A program made the translations under genes and the position numbers. A stretch of 64,000 bases of DNA, from the NCBI GenBank assembly GCA_013329045.1, contig DUKZ01000004.1, forward strand, positions 1-64,000, read 5' to 3'. Source of the stretch: Candidatus Woesearchaeota archaeon. Its GTDB lineage: Archaea > Nanobdellota > Nanobdellia > Woesearchaeales > UBA9989. Shown here in pieces: positions 18,335 to 26,294 of the stretch. The notes beneath the pieces were generated by a model. The model was not told the DNA's origin and did not search any database. It saw nothing but the letters and a program-made list of their open reading frames with translations. The stretch's first letter is position 1. Each line of letters begins with the position of its first letter.

Positions 18335-19503
18335 CTATCTGCTTCTATTTCCAGGTACACCAGCCCTATCGGCTCCGCCAATATTCACTCTTTGACATAG
18401 GGAACAATGACCACTATGAGGACGAGGCAAAGAACAAGGCAATCATGGAAAAGGTTGCCCATAAATGCTACATCCCTGCAAACAAGCTCTTCTTATCCAT
18501 GCTCCATTCCCATCCAGACCTCAAGATCAGCTATTCGATCTCCGGCACCGCCCTGGAACAAATGGAGAAATATTCCCCAGAGACGCTCTCACTTTTCCAG
18601 CAGCTCGTTGCCACCGGACGGGTAGAACTCCTGAATGAGACGTATTATCACTCGCTCTCGTCTATCTTTTCTCCCCAGGAATTCAAAGAGCAAGTGCAGA
18701 TGCACCGGGACATCATCAAAAGGCTCTTTGGGGTCACTCCAAGCGTGTTTCGAAATACTGAACTGATCTACAGCAACCACATCGCGATGCTGGCAGAGGA
18801 GATGGGATACAAGGCAATCCTCGCGGAGGGAGCAGACCATATCCTTGGATGGAGGAGCCCGAATTTTGTCTATAAGCCAACGACAGCAAACATCAAGCTC
18901 TTGCTGAAGAATTATCGGTTATCAGATGATATCGCTTTTCGGTTCTCGAATCGGGACTGGGCAGGCTGGCCGCTCACTGCAGAAAAATTCACTGATTGGG
19001 TCAACCAGGCAAATGGGTCTGGCGAAGTGATCAATCTTTTTATGGACTATGAAACAATAGGCGAACACCAATGGGCAGAGACAGGGATTTTCCATTTCTT
19101 CCATCACCTTCCAGAAAAAGTATTGTCCCATCCTGACAATTTGTTCATGACCCCTTCTGAAGTCGCTGAAAAGTTTGATCCTGTAGGAGAACTCGACATC
19201 CATCATCCGATCTCCTGGGCAGACATCGAGCGGGACCTTTCTGCCTGGGCATCAAACAGCATGCAATTGCATGCATTGCATTCATTGTACAATCTTGAAG
19301 GGGCAGTCAAGAAAAAAGGCGACCTTCGGATGATCGAGAATTGGAGAAAGCTCCAAACATCAGACAATTTTTATTACATGTGCACAAAATGGTTTTCTGA
19401 CGGTGACGTGCACAAATATTTCAATCCTTTCGACAAACCGCATAATGCATTTACCTCTTTTATCAACGCGTATCATGATATGGTTTTACGGCTGAAGGAT
19501 TAG
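18328..19503 (+). CDS. GH57 family alpha-amylase/glucanotransferase
   Basis: A 391-residue glycoside hydrolase of family 57. It has FQVHQPYRLR at the N-terminus, the nucleophile motif FRNTELIYSN (E145) and the acid/base region MDYETIGEH (D240). This family degrades or rearranges alpha-1,4-glucans and starts here without a signal peptide, so it acts inside the cell on stored glycogen. The ATG lies inside the last codons of the GT4 gene. Confidence 0.92.
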   Translation: MVAICFYFQVHQPYRLRQYSLFDIGNNDHYEDEAKNKAIMEKVAHKCYIPANKLFLSMLHSHPDLKISYSISGTALEQMEKYSPETLSLFQQLVATGRVELLNETYYHSLSSIFSPQEFKEQVQMHRDIIKRLFGVTPSVFRNTELIYSNHIAMLAEEMGYKAILAEGADHILGWRSPNFVYKPTTANIKLLLKNYRLSDDIAFRFSNRDWAGWPLTAEKFTDWVNQANGSGEVINLFMDYETIGEHQWAETGIFHFFHHLPEKVLSHPDNLFMTPSEVAEKFDPVGELDIHHPISWADIERDLSAWASNSMQLHALHSLYNLEGAVKKKGDLRMIENWRKLQTSDNFYYMCTKWFSDGDVHKYFNPFDKPHNAFTSFINAYHDMVLRLKD

Positions 19504-19554
19504 TGTGCATTATTCATGAGCAGACAGACGATTCCAGCATGGTCGAGTACATGA

Positions 19555-19580
19555 TTTCTTATATCACTTTCTTATATCAA
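19555..19580. repeat. 13-bp tandem duplication across a stop codon
   Basis: tttcttatatcac and tttcttatatcaa lie end to end; the first copy contains the minus-strand TGA stop of the 755-residue gene. The gene's final codons (Val-Asp-Ile-Arg-Lys) come from these repeats. Confidence 0.8.
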
Positions 19581-21831
19581 CACCAGTCCTCAAGAATGCG
19601 CTATTCAGCATGGTATATGCCCTTCGCTCAGGAATTTCCAGCTCTCTTGCCATTTGTTTTATGGTCATTGGTTCATGGCAGATCCCAAGATAATGCGAAA
19701 GCACCCCCTGGTCCACCGTAGACCTTTGTGGAATCATTGGGGAAAAGAATGTGGCAAGATACGGTTTCATGAGATGTCCATCTTCGACATCCTCAAAGGG
19801 CCTAAATACGCTCATTGCCCGAGCACCCAGGTCTCTCATCCTCTTCAATATGCCAAGGACCATCATTTGGGTGATGGTGCTTCCCACCGGATCGCCGCAC
19901 TCCATGATATGATTGGTGAAAAATTTTTGGATCGGGGAGATCAATGATTGCGATAGGTTGAGCACTGCTGAAAATTGGTGGACAGCTCCCATTGGGTCAT
20001 TCGCAAGTGCTGCTAGCAGATCCTCCAGATGCTCTTGAGAATTGTAAAGAGATCCATCCTCAACCAGCCTCCTTACATTCTCCACTGAGTAGGTACGATC
20101 AACCTCGAGGAGAGCATACCCATGGCGATCCATATACTGAAGGATATGAGATAAGGTTTCGCGTGTTTGGGCAAGTCTTGGTGTTTCGATTGCCTCTTGG
20201 GAATTTCTTAGCTGGGAGAGATACTCGAATGCGACACTGAGAGGCATGCCCGGTTCCCATGGTGTTATTGGCAAGGATAATCCATACATGACCTGAATTG
20301 GCAACCTCGCCTGATGAACATCCCATTCTGCCAGCGCTTCATATCCTTCCTGCGTAAAAAAGACCCGCTGCCTTCCCTCAGGTGATTTTCGTAATCGAAA
20401 ACAGGATGTTGGATCCTCTGCTACTAATGTTTCAATACGCTTTTCAGTCTCACCCCTTGGCAGCCTGAGAGCATAAGAAATGTCTGCCCTTGAATAGAGA
20501 TCAGGATTTCCTTCTATAAATGGCATGAACCCCTGAAAGATCATCCCTTCGGGATACTGCTCATCCAGATATGCAATCATCTCTATACCTAAAATATGGG
20601 AAGAATCTTCGAATCTACCAGCCTTTCTTGCCTGATTAATGATTGAGAGGGGAAGGCCTGTTCGCTCAAGGCTATTAGTGGTGTAGGACTTAGAGGGATC
20701 AATCCTTTCTTTCAGTCCTGCCATTGCTTTCTTTTCAAACCGGACCATCTCCCTCAAACGCCTTCGTTCAAGGGGAGACAAACGATGCTTGTTTTCTCCG
20801 GTAGATGATCCAAGATTAAAACGGCTTGCGAGAGAATATGCATATGAGTCAGATATGCCAAGTTTTCTTGCGATGACAAAGAGCCCTGTTTCACTTTGCC
20901 GCTGGTCTCTTCTTAGATGGGCAATGACGCTCCTATGGTAGAGATGACCACAGCTACCCCCATTGACAGCAACCAGATCAGAATATAACCTGAGCACCTT
21001 CGCCCGAGTATGGGTCTCAGAAAGACCTATTTTATCCACAGCCTCATTTACCGGCAGCCAAGCAGAAGATGCAAGAAGAGCATCCCATAACTGGTCGCCA
21101 TAAACAATGCCATCAAGACCGCTCTCTCTTAAGATTGAGGCTTGGTAGCAACGGTTAGGGATGATGGTCATCGTGCCTGGGTGTGGAGAGAGTCTGGTGA
21201 GAAGGTACTGCATTACTTCATAATAGCTTTGAGAAGGAAAAAGATATTTATGATCATTCTCGCCAGGCCCAGTCCTCTCGATGACTTCCCGCTCAAGGAC
21301 AAGACCTGGAAACTGGTCCAGCAGGATACCCCTCACATAATCCCTATCTAAGTGAAGTCGGTGCGCAAGATCTGTTGAAGATGCCCATTCTGGAGATTCT
21401 TTTAGTAAGTCCCACAAGGCATTCCCTGAAACTCTCTCAGGACTGGCATCACGGATAAATGCATCTGCAGGATATCCCTCACCCCCTCGGATGAGGTGGA
21501 CAGGTGGAAGGTTGATTCCCTGCACACCACTATTTCGAATAGAATTGTAATGGATAAGATACTTTCTGTGTCCTAGGTCGTCTCTACAAAGCATAGAATA
21601 GGGTGTTGTTTTCTGAAAGTATTCCTTGATATACTTTGGATTCCCAAATGCTAGCTCCTCATCAGCTTGCGGCATCGTCAGCCAAACAGGAGACCTTTTT
21701 GCCAAGTCCCACAGCCTTGTACCATCAACTTGCCCAGAAACACCTATCCCAAGAACCATCGAAGCATCATAGAGACCAGAGGAGGTGATATGAAACATAC
21801 CCTCGCTACCGGGCTCCCATTTACTTGCCAT
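19564..21831 (-). CDS. Large multi-winged-helix-like protein with three tandem ~105-residue repeats
   Basis: I do not recognise this 755-residue soluble protein. Its first ~305 residues are three diverged repeats, each with an LWDLL-type core followed by SPxW and a helix-turn-helix-like stretch. The cores are at about 40-50, 139-149 and 248-258. Further helix-turn-helix-like segments appear later, such as IARKLGISDSYAYSL, ISYALRLPRGETEKRI and, near the C-terminus, IKQMARELEIPERRAY. This suggests several DNA- or RNA-contacting modules in one chain. A TATA-like TTTTTATAAG 29 nt before the ATG supports the start. It interrupts the carbohydrate gene block. Confidence 0.75.
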   Translation of the reverse strand: MASKWEPGSEGMFHITSSGLYDASMVLGIGVSGQVDGTRLWDLAKRSPVWLTMPQADEELAFGNPKYIKEYFQKTTPYSMLCRDDLGHRKYLIHYNSIRNSGVQGINLPPVHLIRGGEGYPADAFIRDASPERVSGNALWDLLKESPEWASSTDLAHRLHLDRDYVRGILLDQFPGLVLEREVIERTGPGENDHKYLFPSQSYYEVMQYLLTRLSPHPGTMTIIPNRCYQASILRESGLDGIVYGDQLWDALLASSAWLPVNEAVDKIGLSETHTRAKVLRLYSDLVAVNGGSCGHLYHRSVIAHLRRDQRQSETGLFVIARKLGISDSYAYSLASRFNLGSSTGENKHRLSPLERRRLREMVRFEKKAMAGLKERIDPSKSYTTNSLERTGLPLSIINQARKAGRFEDSSHILGIEMIAYLDEQYPEGMIFQGFMPFIEGNPDLYSRADISYALRLPRGETEKRIETLVAEDPTSCFRLRKSPEGRQRVFFTQEGYEALAEWDVHQARLPIQVMYGLSLPITPWEPGMPLSVAFEYLSQLRNSQEAIETPRLAQTRETLSHILQYMDRHGYALLEVDRTYSVENVRRLVEDGSLYNSQEHLEDLLAALANDPMGAVHQFSAVLNLSQSLISPIQKFFTNHIMECGDPVGSTITQMMVLGILKRMRDLGARAMSVFRPFEDVEDGHLMKPYLATFFSPMIPQRSTVDQGVLSHYLGICHEPMTIKQMARELEIPERRAYTMLNSAFLRTGVDIRK

Positions 21832-21897
21832 ACAGAAGAGAGGGTTATTTTGCTTATAAAAATTGTTATTCCTCAGTGATTATTACGTCTTTTCCCG

Positions 21898-22836
21898 TTA
21901 TCTCTCTCCCCGGTAGAACTTCGCCGCGGACTCTGGAGCTACAGGGTTGACAAGGTAATTTGTTCCAAACTCGAATCCTGCGGGAGTAGTCGTCCTCGGA
22001 AGGAATTCTATGTGGAAATGGATGTTTGCCCCTTTTGTTCCATAAAAAAAGATAAAGTTGAAGGGAATATCTGCCTTATGAAGCTTACTCAAGATGACAT
22101 GCATCGCCTCCGCGAGGCTCCCGAGATTTGAGCTGGTCATCTTTGAGAGGGATGTCTTATGAGTCCTTGGCATGATCCATGCCTCCCAGGGGACTCTTGA
22201 AGCATATGGCGCGAAAACACAAAATTGCTTGTTTGAAAAAATTGCCCTTGTGGACTTGCTTTCCCTCTTTGCAATGACGCAATAGGGGCACTTCTTGTAT
22301 TTTTTTACTTCCCTTGCCTTGTCTTCTACGAGCTGAGGAATCCTTGTCATGCCAATGATCTGAGTATGGGAATGAGCAAGTGAGGCGCCAGCCTCTTTTC
22401 CTTCATTCTTGAATAAAACAACGTATTTGATGCCTTTCTTTTTTTGGATTGCCACCATGCGTTTCTTGTACTGCTGGAGGACTTCGGTGAGCCTTTTTTC
22501 TGAGAATGATGAGAGCTGTTCAGTCTCGCTTGGCGTTTCCACCAGGATCTCATGATGACCCTGGAGTGCTATTTCCCGGTACAGGCGATGGCTATGAAGA
22601 GGATGCTTTTGCATGTCAAGGATTGGGAACTTGTTCTCAAACCAGCGCATCTGCCATGACTTTCCCTTGCTGATCCTCCCTATCTCCTCTGGGGTGAGGT
22701 GTTCATTTCCTGGAGCGAAGAAATCGACTTTTGCCTTCACTATTGGAGCTCTGGAGAAGTCAGAGGGCCGAAGGGAGCGCTTCTCATTTATGATCACATA
22801 ATGGTCAAGAAGATAATCTTTTCTCAGTTCTGACAT
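21898..22836 (-). CDS. galT: Galactose-1-phosphate uridylyltransferase
   Basis: About 312 residues of the HIT-superfamily GalT. ASLAHSHTQIIG carries the nucleophile histidine (HSH in place of the usual HPH), and the C-terminal NIHFHIEFLPR supplies metal/phosphate histidines; CPYC may bind zinc. It moves UMP between glucose-1-phosphate and galactose-1-phosphate; archaeal members may act on other sugars. The ATG at 22836 has AGAGGTGG upstream, deciding against a longer frame. It could feed UDP-sugars to the nearby glycogen and glycosylation enzymes. Confidence 0.88.
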   Translation of the reverse strand: MSELRKDYLLDHYVIINEKRSLRPSDFSRAPIVKAKVDFFAPGNEHLTPEEIGRISKGKSWQMRWFENKFPILDMQKHPLHSHRLYREIALQGHHEILVETPSETEQLSSFSEKRLTEVLQQYKKRMVAIQKKKGIKYVVLFKNEGKEAGASLAHSHTQIIGMTRIPQLVEDKAREVKKYKKCPYCVIAKRESKSTRAIFSNKQFCVFAPYASRVPWEAWIMPRTHKTSLSKMTSSNLGSLAEAMHVILSKLHKADIPFNFIFFYGTKGANIHFHIEFLPRTTTPAGFEFGTNYLVNPVAPESAAKFYRGER

Positions 22837-22997
22837 GCTCCACCTCTTTTTGATTTCCTTGAGTTTGAGATTATAAAAAGGTTGTGGAAAAGATGAGTGG
22901 CAGCCGTCTTTTCTCTTATGCTGAAACATTGGTTATTTTCGTCTACCCTACCACTCCACAGCCTTAAGTAGATGGAAACTGGATTGTGAAACCACAA

Positions 22998-23007
22998 TAT
23001 TTAAATA
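22998..23007 (+). promoter_or_regulatory. TATA box of the toxin-antitoxin operon
   Basis: TATTTAAATA lies about 38 nt before the toxin ATG; the expected start of transcription, about 25 nt downstream of its centre, falls inside the palindrome at 23012-23032. Confidence 0.55.
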
Positions 23008-23011
23008 ATAA

Positions 23012-23032
23012 AGTAAACATTATATGTTTACT
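23012..23032. promoter_or_regulatory. Palindromic operator candidate of the toxin-antitoxin operon
   Basis: Perfect 9-bp arms, AGTAAACAT and ATGTTTACT, flank a 3-nt spacer. The site sits between the TATA box and the toxin ATG, 8 nt before the latter. Its position over the expected transcription start is what an autorepressor would use; the antitoxin gene encodes a winged helix-turn-helix. Confidence 0.6.
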
Positions 23033-23040
23033 ATGAAACG

Positions 23041-23355
23041 ATGGCTCCAGTGCAAAAGAGATTCAAGATCAGACTGTCCGCTGTTGACATCATTGATGTC
23101 ATGTTCATCAAAGACAATATGACCCTCATCAAGTTTGCTTTAAACTATCGAGGGTTCATAGGAGACGAATGGCATGAAATATATCGGGTTGACAACTTCC
23201 ATGGATTTTTACATGAACAGAAATTTTGGATCTCCCCTGAGCCCATACCGTTAGACTGCATTGGAGACCTCATGGACATTATGACAGATTATTTGATAGT
23301 TATTAAAGAGAATTATAAAAGATACAGAGGCTATTATGAGAACAAAGCAACATAA
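23041..23355 (+). CDS. TumE-family (DUF6516-like) toxin
   Basis: A 104-residue protein whose core EIYRVDNFHGFLHEQKFW matches the conserved "YRxDNxHG...HxxxF" pattern I know from TumE/DUF6516 toxins. Those act with a helix-turn-helix antitoxin. The stop overlaps the start of the next gene by 20 nt. The molecular target is not evident from sequence. A perfect palindrome precedes the start. Confidence 0.75.
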   Translation: MAPVQKRFKIRLSAVDIIDVMFIKDNMTLIKFALNYRGFIGDEWHEIYRVDNFHGFLHEQKFWISPEPIPLDCIGDLMDIMTDYLIVIKENYKRYRGYYENKAT

Positions 23356-23662
23356 AGACATGAAAAAACTAGTTGAGAATATGCTCAGCGGGAGCATCCC
23401 TGAGAATGCAATGATATTCCTTAATGCAGATGATATCCCTGAAGTATTTACAAAGCAGCGTTTAGCATTGATTAGAAAGATTCACGAGGGCCATCCAGAA
23501 TCTATCCAAGCATTGGCAGATGCCCTCGGGAGAAAAAAACAAGCTGTGCACAGGGACCTTAAGCTGCTCCTTGGACATAATGTTGTGGGTCTTGAAAAAA
23601 AGGGAAGAGAAGTGGTCCCAACAGTCACGAAAGAATATATTTATGTGCCTTTGATGACATGA
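23336..23662 (+). CDS. Winged helix-turn-helix antitoxin (HVO_A0114/TumA-like)
   Basis: A 108-residue protein. Its wHTH (IQALADALGRKKQAVHRDLKLL, residues about 58-80) resembles the HVO_A0114-type MarR-like domain usually encoded beside TumE/DUF6516. The likely role is to neutralise the toxin and repress the operon at the palindrome 23012-23032. The overlap with the toxin gene implies translational coupling. Confidence 0.78.
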   Translation: MRTKQHKDMKKLVENMLSGSIPENAMIFLNADDIPEVFTKQRLALIRKIHEGHPESIQALADALGRKKQAVHRDLKLLLGHNVVGLEKKGREVVPTVTKEYIYVPLMT

Positions 23663-23707
23663 AGAATAGTATAAGAAAAGAAAAAAAAATTCGCGGGACG
23701 AGTTTAC

Positions 23708-24310
23708 TTATTTTGTCCCGCAATAGAAGAACTTTTCGACAGATACATCCGCCGGCGTGAAGCTTCCAGTCCTTGGCGCAAATTGCTTTGGCGCTTCTGG
23801 CCTGGGAATTTGTGCCATTGGCTGCTCTATCAATTCTTTTATTGGTTGTTCCAACCTTTCCTGCACCGCTACCTGGGCAGCTATTGTCGGCTCTTTTGGT
23901 GAAACCTGCCGAAGCTCTCTTTTGATTTCCTGCTCTACTGCACTCGACCGCGAAAATGGTGCTGCTGCCACGAGTTTTTTTAGCTCTGCAACTTCGGTCT
24001 GGTGCTGCGAGATGAATTCAGTGAGCTGCTCGCCAAGCTTCATCAATGCTGCCTCAAAGAGCTGCTGCTGTTCTGCCAAAGCGAACCGCAGTTTTCGATC
24101 AACTAAACTGAGGGTTGCGTAATCCCCTTGATATTCTTCCTTATATGCAGCGGGCGCTGGGTGCTCATCCTCTAGGACGAGCGAGGGGGACAAGTCGCCG
24201 TACATTTTTTTCACATAGTCGACACAGTCATCATGGCCTCCAAACACACTTCTGTGCTGGGAGAGCTCCTTGATCATCGTGTTCATCTTTTTTGCCCTCT
24301 CTATATCCAT
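23708..24310 (-). CDS. Coiled-coil protein downstream of ftsZ
   Basis: A 200-residue soluble protein: a helical N-terminus, an Asp/Cys-containing segment (FGGHDDCVDYVKKM), a coiled-coil-like middle (ALAEQQQLFEAALMKLGEQL), a Pro-rich linker, and a short aromatic/Cys tail ending FFYCGTK. The ATG at 24310 has GAGGTGG upstream and is only 10 nt past the ftsZ stop. A role in cell division is inferred from this spacing alone. I know no named family for it. Confidence 0.65.
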   Translation of the reverse strand: MDIERAKKMNTMIKELSQHRSVFGGHDDCVDYVKKMYGDLSPSLVLEDEHPAPAAYKEEYQGDYATLSLVDRKLRFALAEQQQLFEAALMKLGEQLTEFISQHQTEVAELKKLVAAAPFSRSSAVEQEIKRELRQVSPKEPTIAAQVAVQERLEQPIKELIEQPMAQIPRPEAPKQFAPRTGSFTPADVSVEKFFYCGTK

Positions 24311-24320
24311 CGATCCCACC

Positions 24321-25340
24321 TCATACAAAGCTGATACCAAGCTCGTCTTGCAACTGGGTCCTTTTTGACTCAGCGTGTTGTCTTTTCTTGCCGCCAACAA
24401 TCCAGGGAGAGGCAACTCCGGTAATTATTGTCATGACACAGATCTTTCCTTTCATTGAGGGATTGACTCTTGCTCCCCAGATGACATTAGCTTCACTATC
24501 TAATGTTCCGGTGGCAAGCTCTCCAATTCTCTCAATCTCTTCTAGTGTCATGTCGGGGCCGCCCTCGACATGGATCATGGCGCCATGGGCACCATCGTAG
24601 CTGATGTCTAGGAGTGGATTTGATAATGCGCCCCTGACAGCTTCTTCTGCCCGGTTTGCCGTATCACTAAAGCCAACGCCAATTGCTGCGACATGGCCAT
24701 CGCTCATGATGGCTTTTACGTCAGCAAAATCCAGGTTGACGAGGCTTGGAGTGGAGATTGTCTCAACAATTCCCCGGATCATTGTCGCGATTAGCTCATT
24801 TGCGACGGCGAATGCCTGCTGGACGGGGAGATTGCCTGCAATCTTGACTAAGCGATTGTTATCAATGACAACGACAGTATCGGAACTAGCTGATAGTTGC
24901 TGCAGGCCAAATTCTGCCTTGTCAATCCTTGCACGCTCTATTGCAAATGGCATTGTCGTTGTGCCAATCACGATAGCACCCGCCTCTTTTGCCATCTTGG
25001 CAACAACGGGCGCAGCGCCAGTTCCGGTGCCACCGCCCATGCCTGCACAGATAAAGACCATATCAGTCTTGTGGAGGAGGCTTTTGAGCTCATTCATCGT
25101 CTCTTGCGCTGCTGCTGCTCCTTTTTCCGGAAAGCCGCCGCAGCCAAGGCCTCTTGTAATGCTCGCGCCGATGAGCACTTTGTGGTCTGCATTGACCAGA
25201 TCTAAATGCTGTTTGTCCGTGTTGAGTGCAAGAATGTCTGCACCCTGGACTCCTTTCTTATATAACCAATCTACCATGTTGGAGCCGGCACCGCCGATCC
25301 CAAGCACTTTGATGTTGACTTGCCCAGGAGATAGTTCCAT
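24321..25340 (-). CDS. ftsZ: Cell division GTPase FtsZ
   Basis: About 339 residues. The tubulin/FtsZ signature GGGTGTG is at 102-108, the early GTP loop is GIGGAGSN, and the T7 catalytic loop is NLDFADVKA. FtsZ polymerises into the division ring on GTP binding. The ATG at 25340 has GAGGTGA 5 nt upstream, which favours it over the GTG three codons earlier. secE and nusG, often next to archaeal ftsZ, are absent here; a coiled-coil gene follows instead. Confidence 0.96.
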   Translation of the reverse strand: MELSPGQVNIKVLGIGGAGSNMVDWLYKKGVQGADILALNTDKQHLDLVNADHKVLIGASITRGLGCGGFPEKGAAAAQETMNELKSLLHKTDMVFICAGMGGGTGTGAAPVVAKMAKEAGAIVIGTTTMPFAIERARIDKAEFGLQQLSASSDTVVVIDNNRLVKIAGNLPVQQAFAVANELIATMIRGIVETISTPSLVNLDFADVKAIMSDGHVAAIGVGFSDTANRAEEAVRGALSNPLLDISYDGAHGAMIHVEGGPDMTLEEIERIGELATGTLDSEANVIWGARVNPSMKGKICVMTIITGVASPWIVGGKKRQHAESKRTQLQDELGISFV

Positions 25341-25345
25341 ATTAT

Positions 25346-25352
25346 TCACCTC
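25346..25352 (-). promoter_or_regulatory. Strong Shine-Dalgarno of ftsZ
   Basis: GAGGTGA on the minus strand, 5 nt before the ATG at 25340. It fixes the ftsZ start and shows that this transcript has a leader, unlike many neighbours. Confidence 0.7.
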
Positions 25353-25487
25353 AGTTTTACAGCACTTATATGGAGAGGGTAATATATAAATGTTACGTTT
25401 TTGTATACTGGCATAGAGAATTAGTCAAAATGTATATTAGTTGTGTAATTGATAATTATTATATATGCTTAAAAGTTTTAGGTTCAT

Positions 25488-25507
25488 AGATTGGTTTAGA
25501 TTGATTT
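25488..25507. repeat. 10-bp tandem duplication next to a stop codon
   Basis: agattggttt followed directly by agattgattt, ending 2 nt from the minus-strand TAA of the 193-residue gene. Confidence 0.65.
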
Positions 25508-25509
25508 CT

Positions 25510-26091
25510 TTATCGGATATCAGCAGGCATTGCACCATGAGTCATACGATAAAGCTGGTATGCACCATCGAGAATCTGGATGCTGGTGAGAAAGGTGTGA
25601 TATACTGGCCGTGACCTGCTGCTTTGGGGCAGGTTATTCAATGTTTCCCTAAATTGATCCCTCGTCCGCAAATATGATTCAAACAGGCCGGCTAGCTCTG
25701 GATCCTGGTGAAGGTCATCCAGGACAGGGTCTGTTAGTTGAAGAATACATTCAGGATCAAACCTCTTGCCCCTCCGTATCTGGAGAGCCCTTGCCAGTTG
25801 GGGAATAGCTTTCCTGACTGGATGATCCTCAGGAGAATAATGGCCATTCGATGCACCCGATGCATTCTGGCGGTAATCCTGAGCCATGGTGTAGAGGAAG
25901 ATTCCCCCTTCTATAGAGAAGTCAAACCGATGAGTTCTCCTCCTCTGCGCTCGTCCAAGAGCATAGCCAAAGAGTATATCCTGACGGTCAAGAGAGAAAA
26001 GATGTTCCCAGAGCAGGTCTAATTCTTCGAGCGCCGCAGAAGAGGGAATCACATCCCTTAGAGGGAGAATGTCTCCAGGCAGATCGTCCAT
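25510..26091 (-). CDS. Hypothetical protein, 193 residues
   Basis: I do not recognise this soluble, mostly helical protein (DDLPGDILPLRDVIPSS at the start; RRGKRF and many Asp/Glu-Leu pairs later). The ATG at 26091 is used; two codons upstream is only a TTG. It stands alone between ftsZ and the exported RlpA-like gene. Confidence 0.55.
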   Translation of the reverse strand: MDDLPGDILPLRDVIPSSAALEELDLLWEHLFSLDRQDILFGYALGRAQRRRTHRFDFSIEGGIFLYTMAQDYRQNASGASNGHYSPEDHPVRKAIPQLARALQIRRGKRFDPECILQLTDPVLDDLHQDPELAGLFESYLRTRDQFRETLNNLPQSSRSRPVYHTFLTSIQILDGAYQLYRMTHGAMPADIR

Positions 26092-26294
26092 GAACAAAGA
26101 GAAGCCCCCCCTTATTTAAATATTTTTAGGTTTGTAATGTTACCAGATAGTAGTAAATTTAATTTGTTTTTTTATTAAATTTCTCAAAGAAAAATGGAGA
26201 TAAATAAAAATTTCTCACCAAAAGGCTTTAGAATTATTCCGTAATTTATACGTATTGTGGTTCTGAGGCGGCACCTCTCCCACACCCTGGAACG

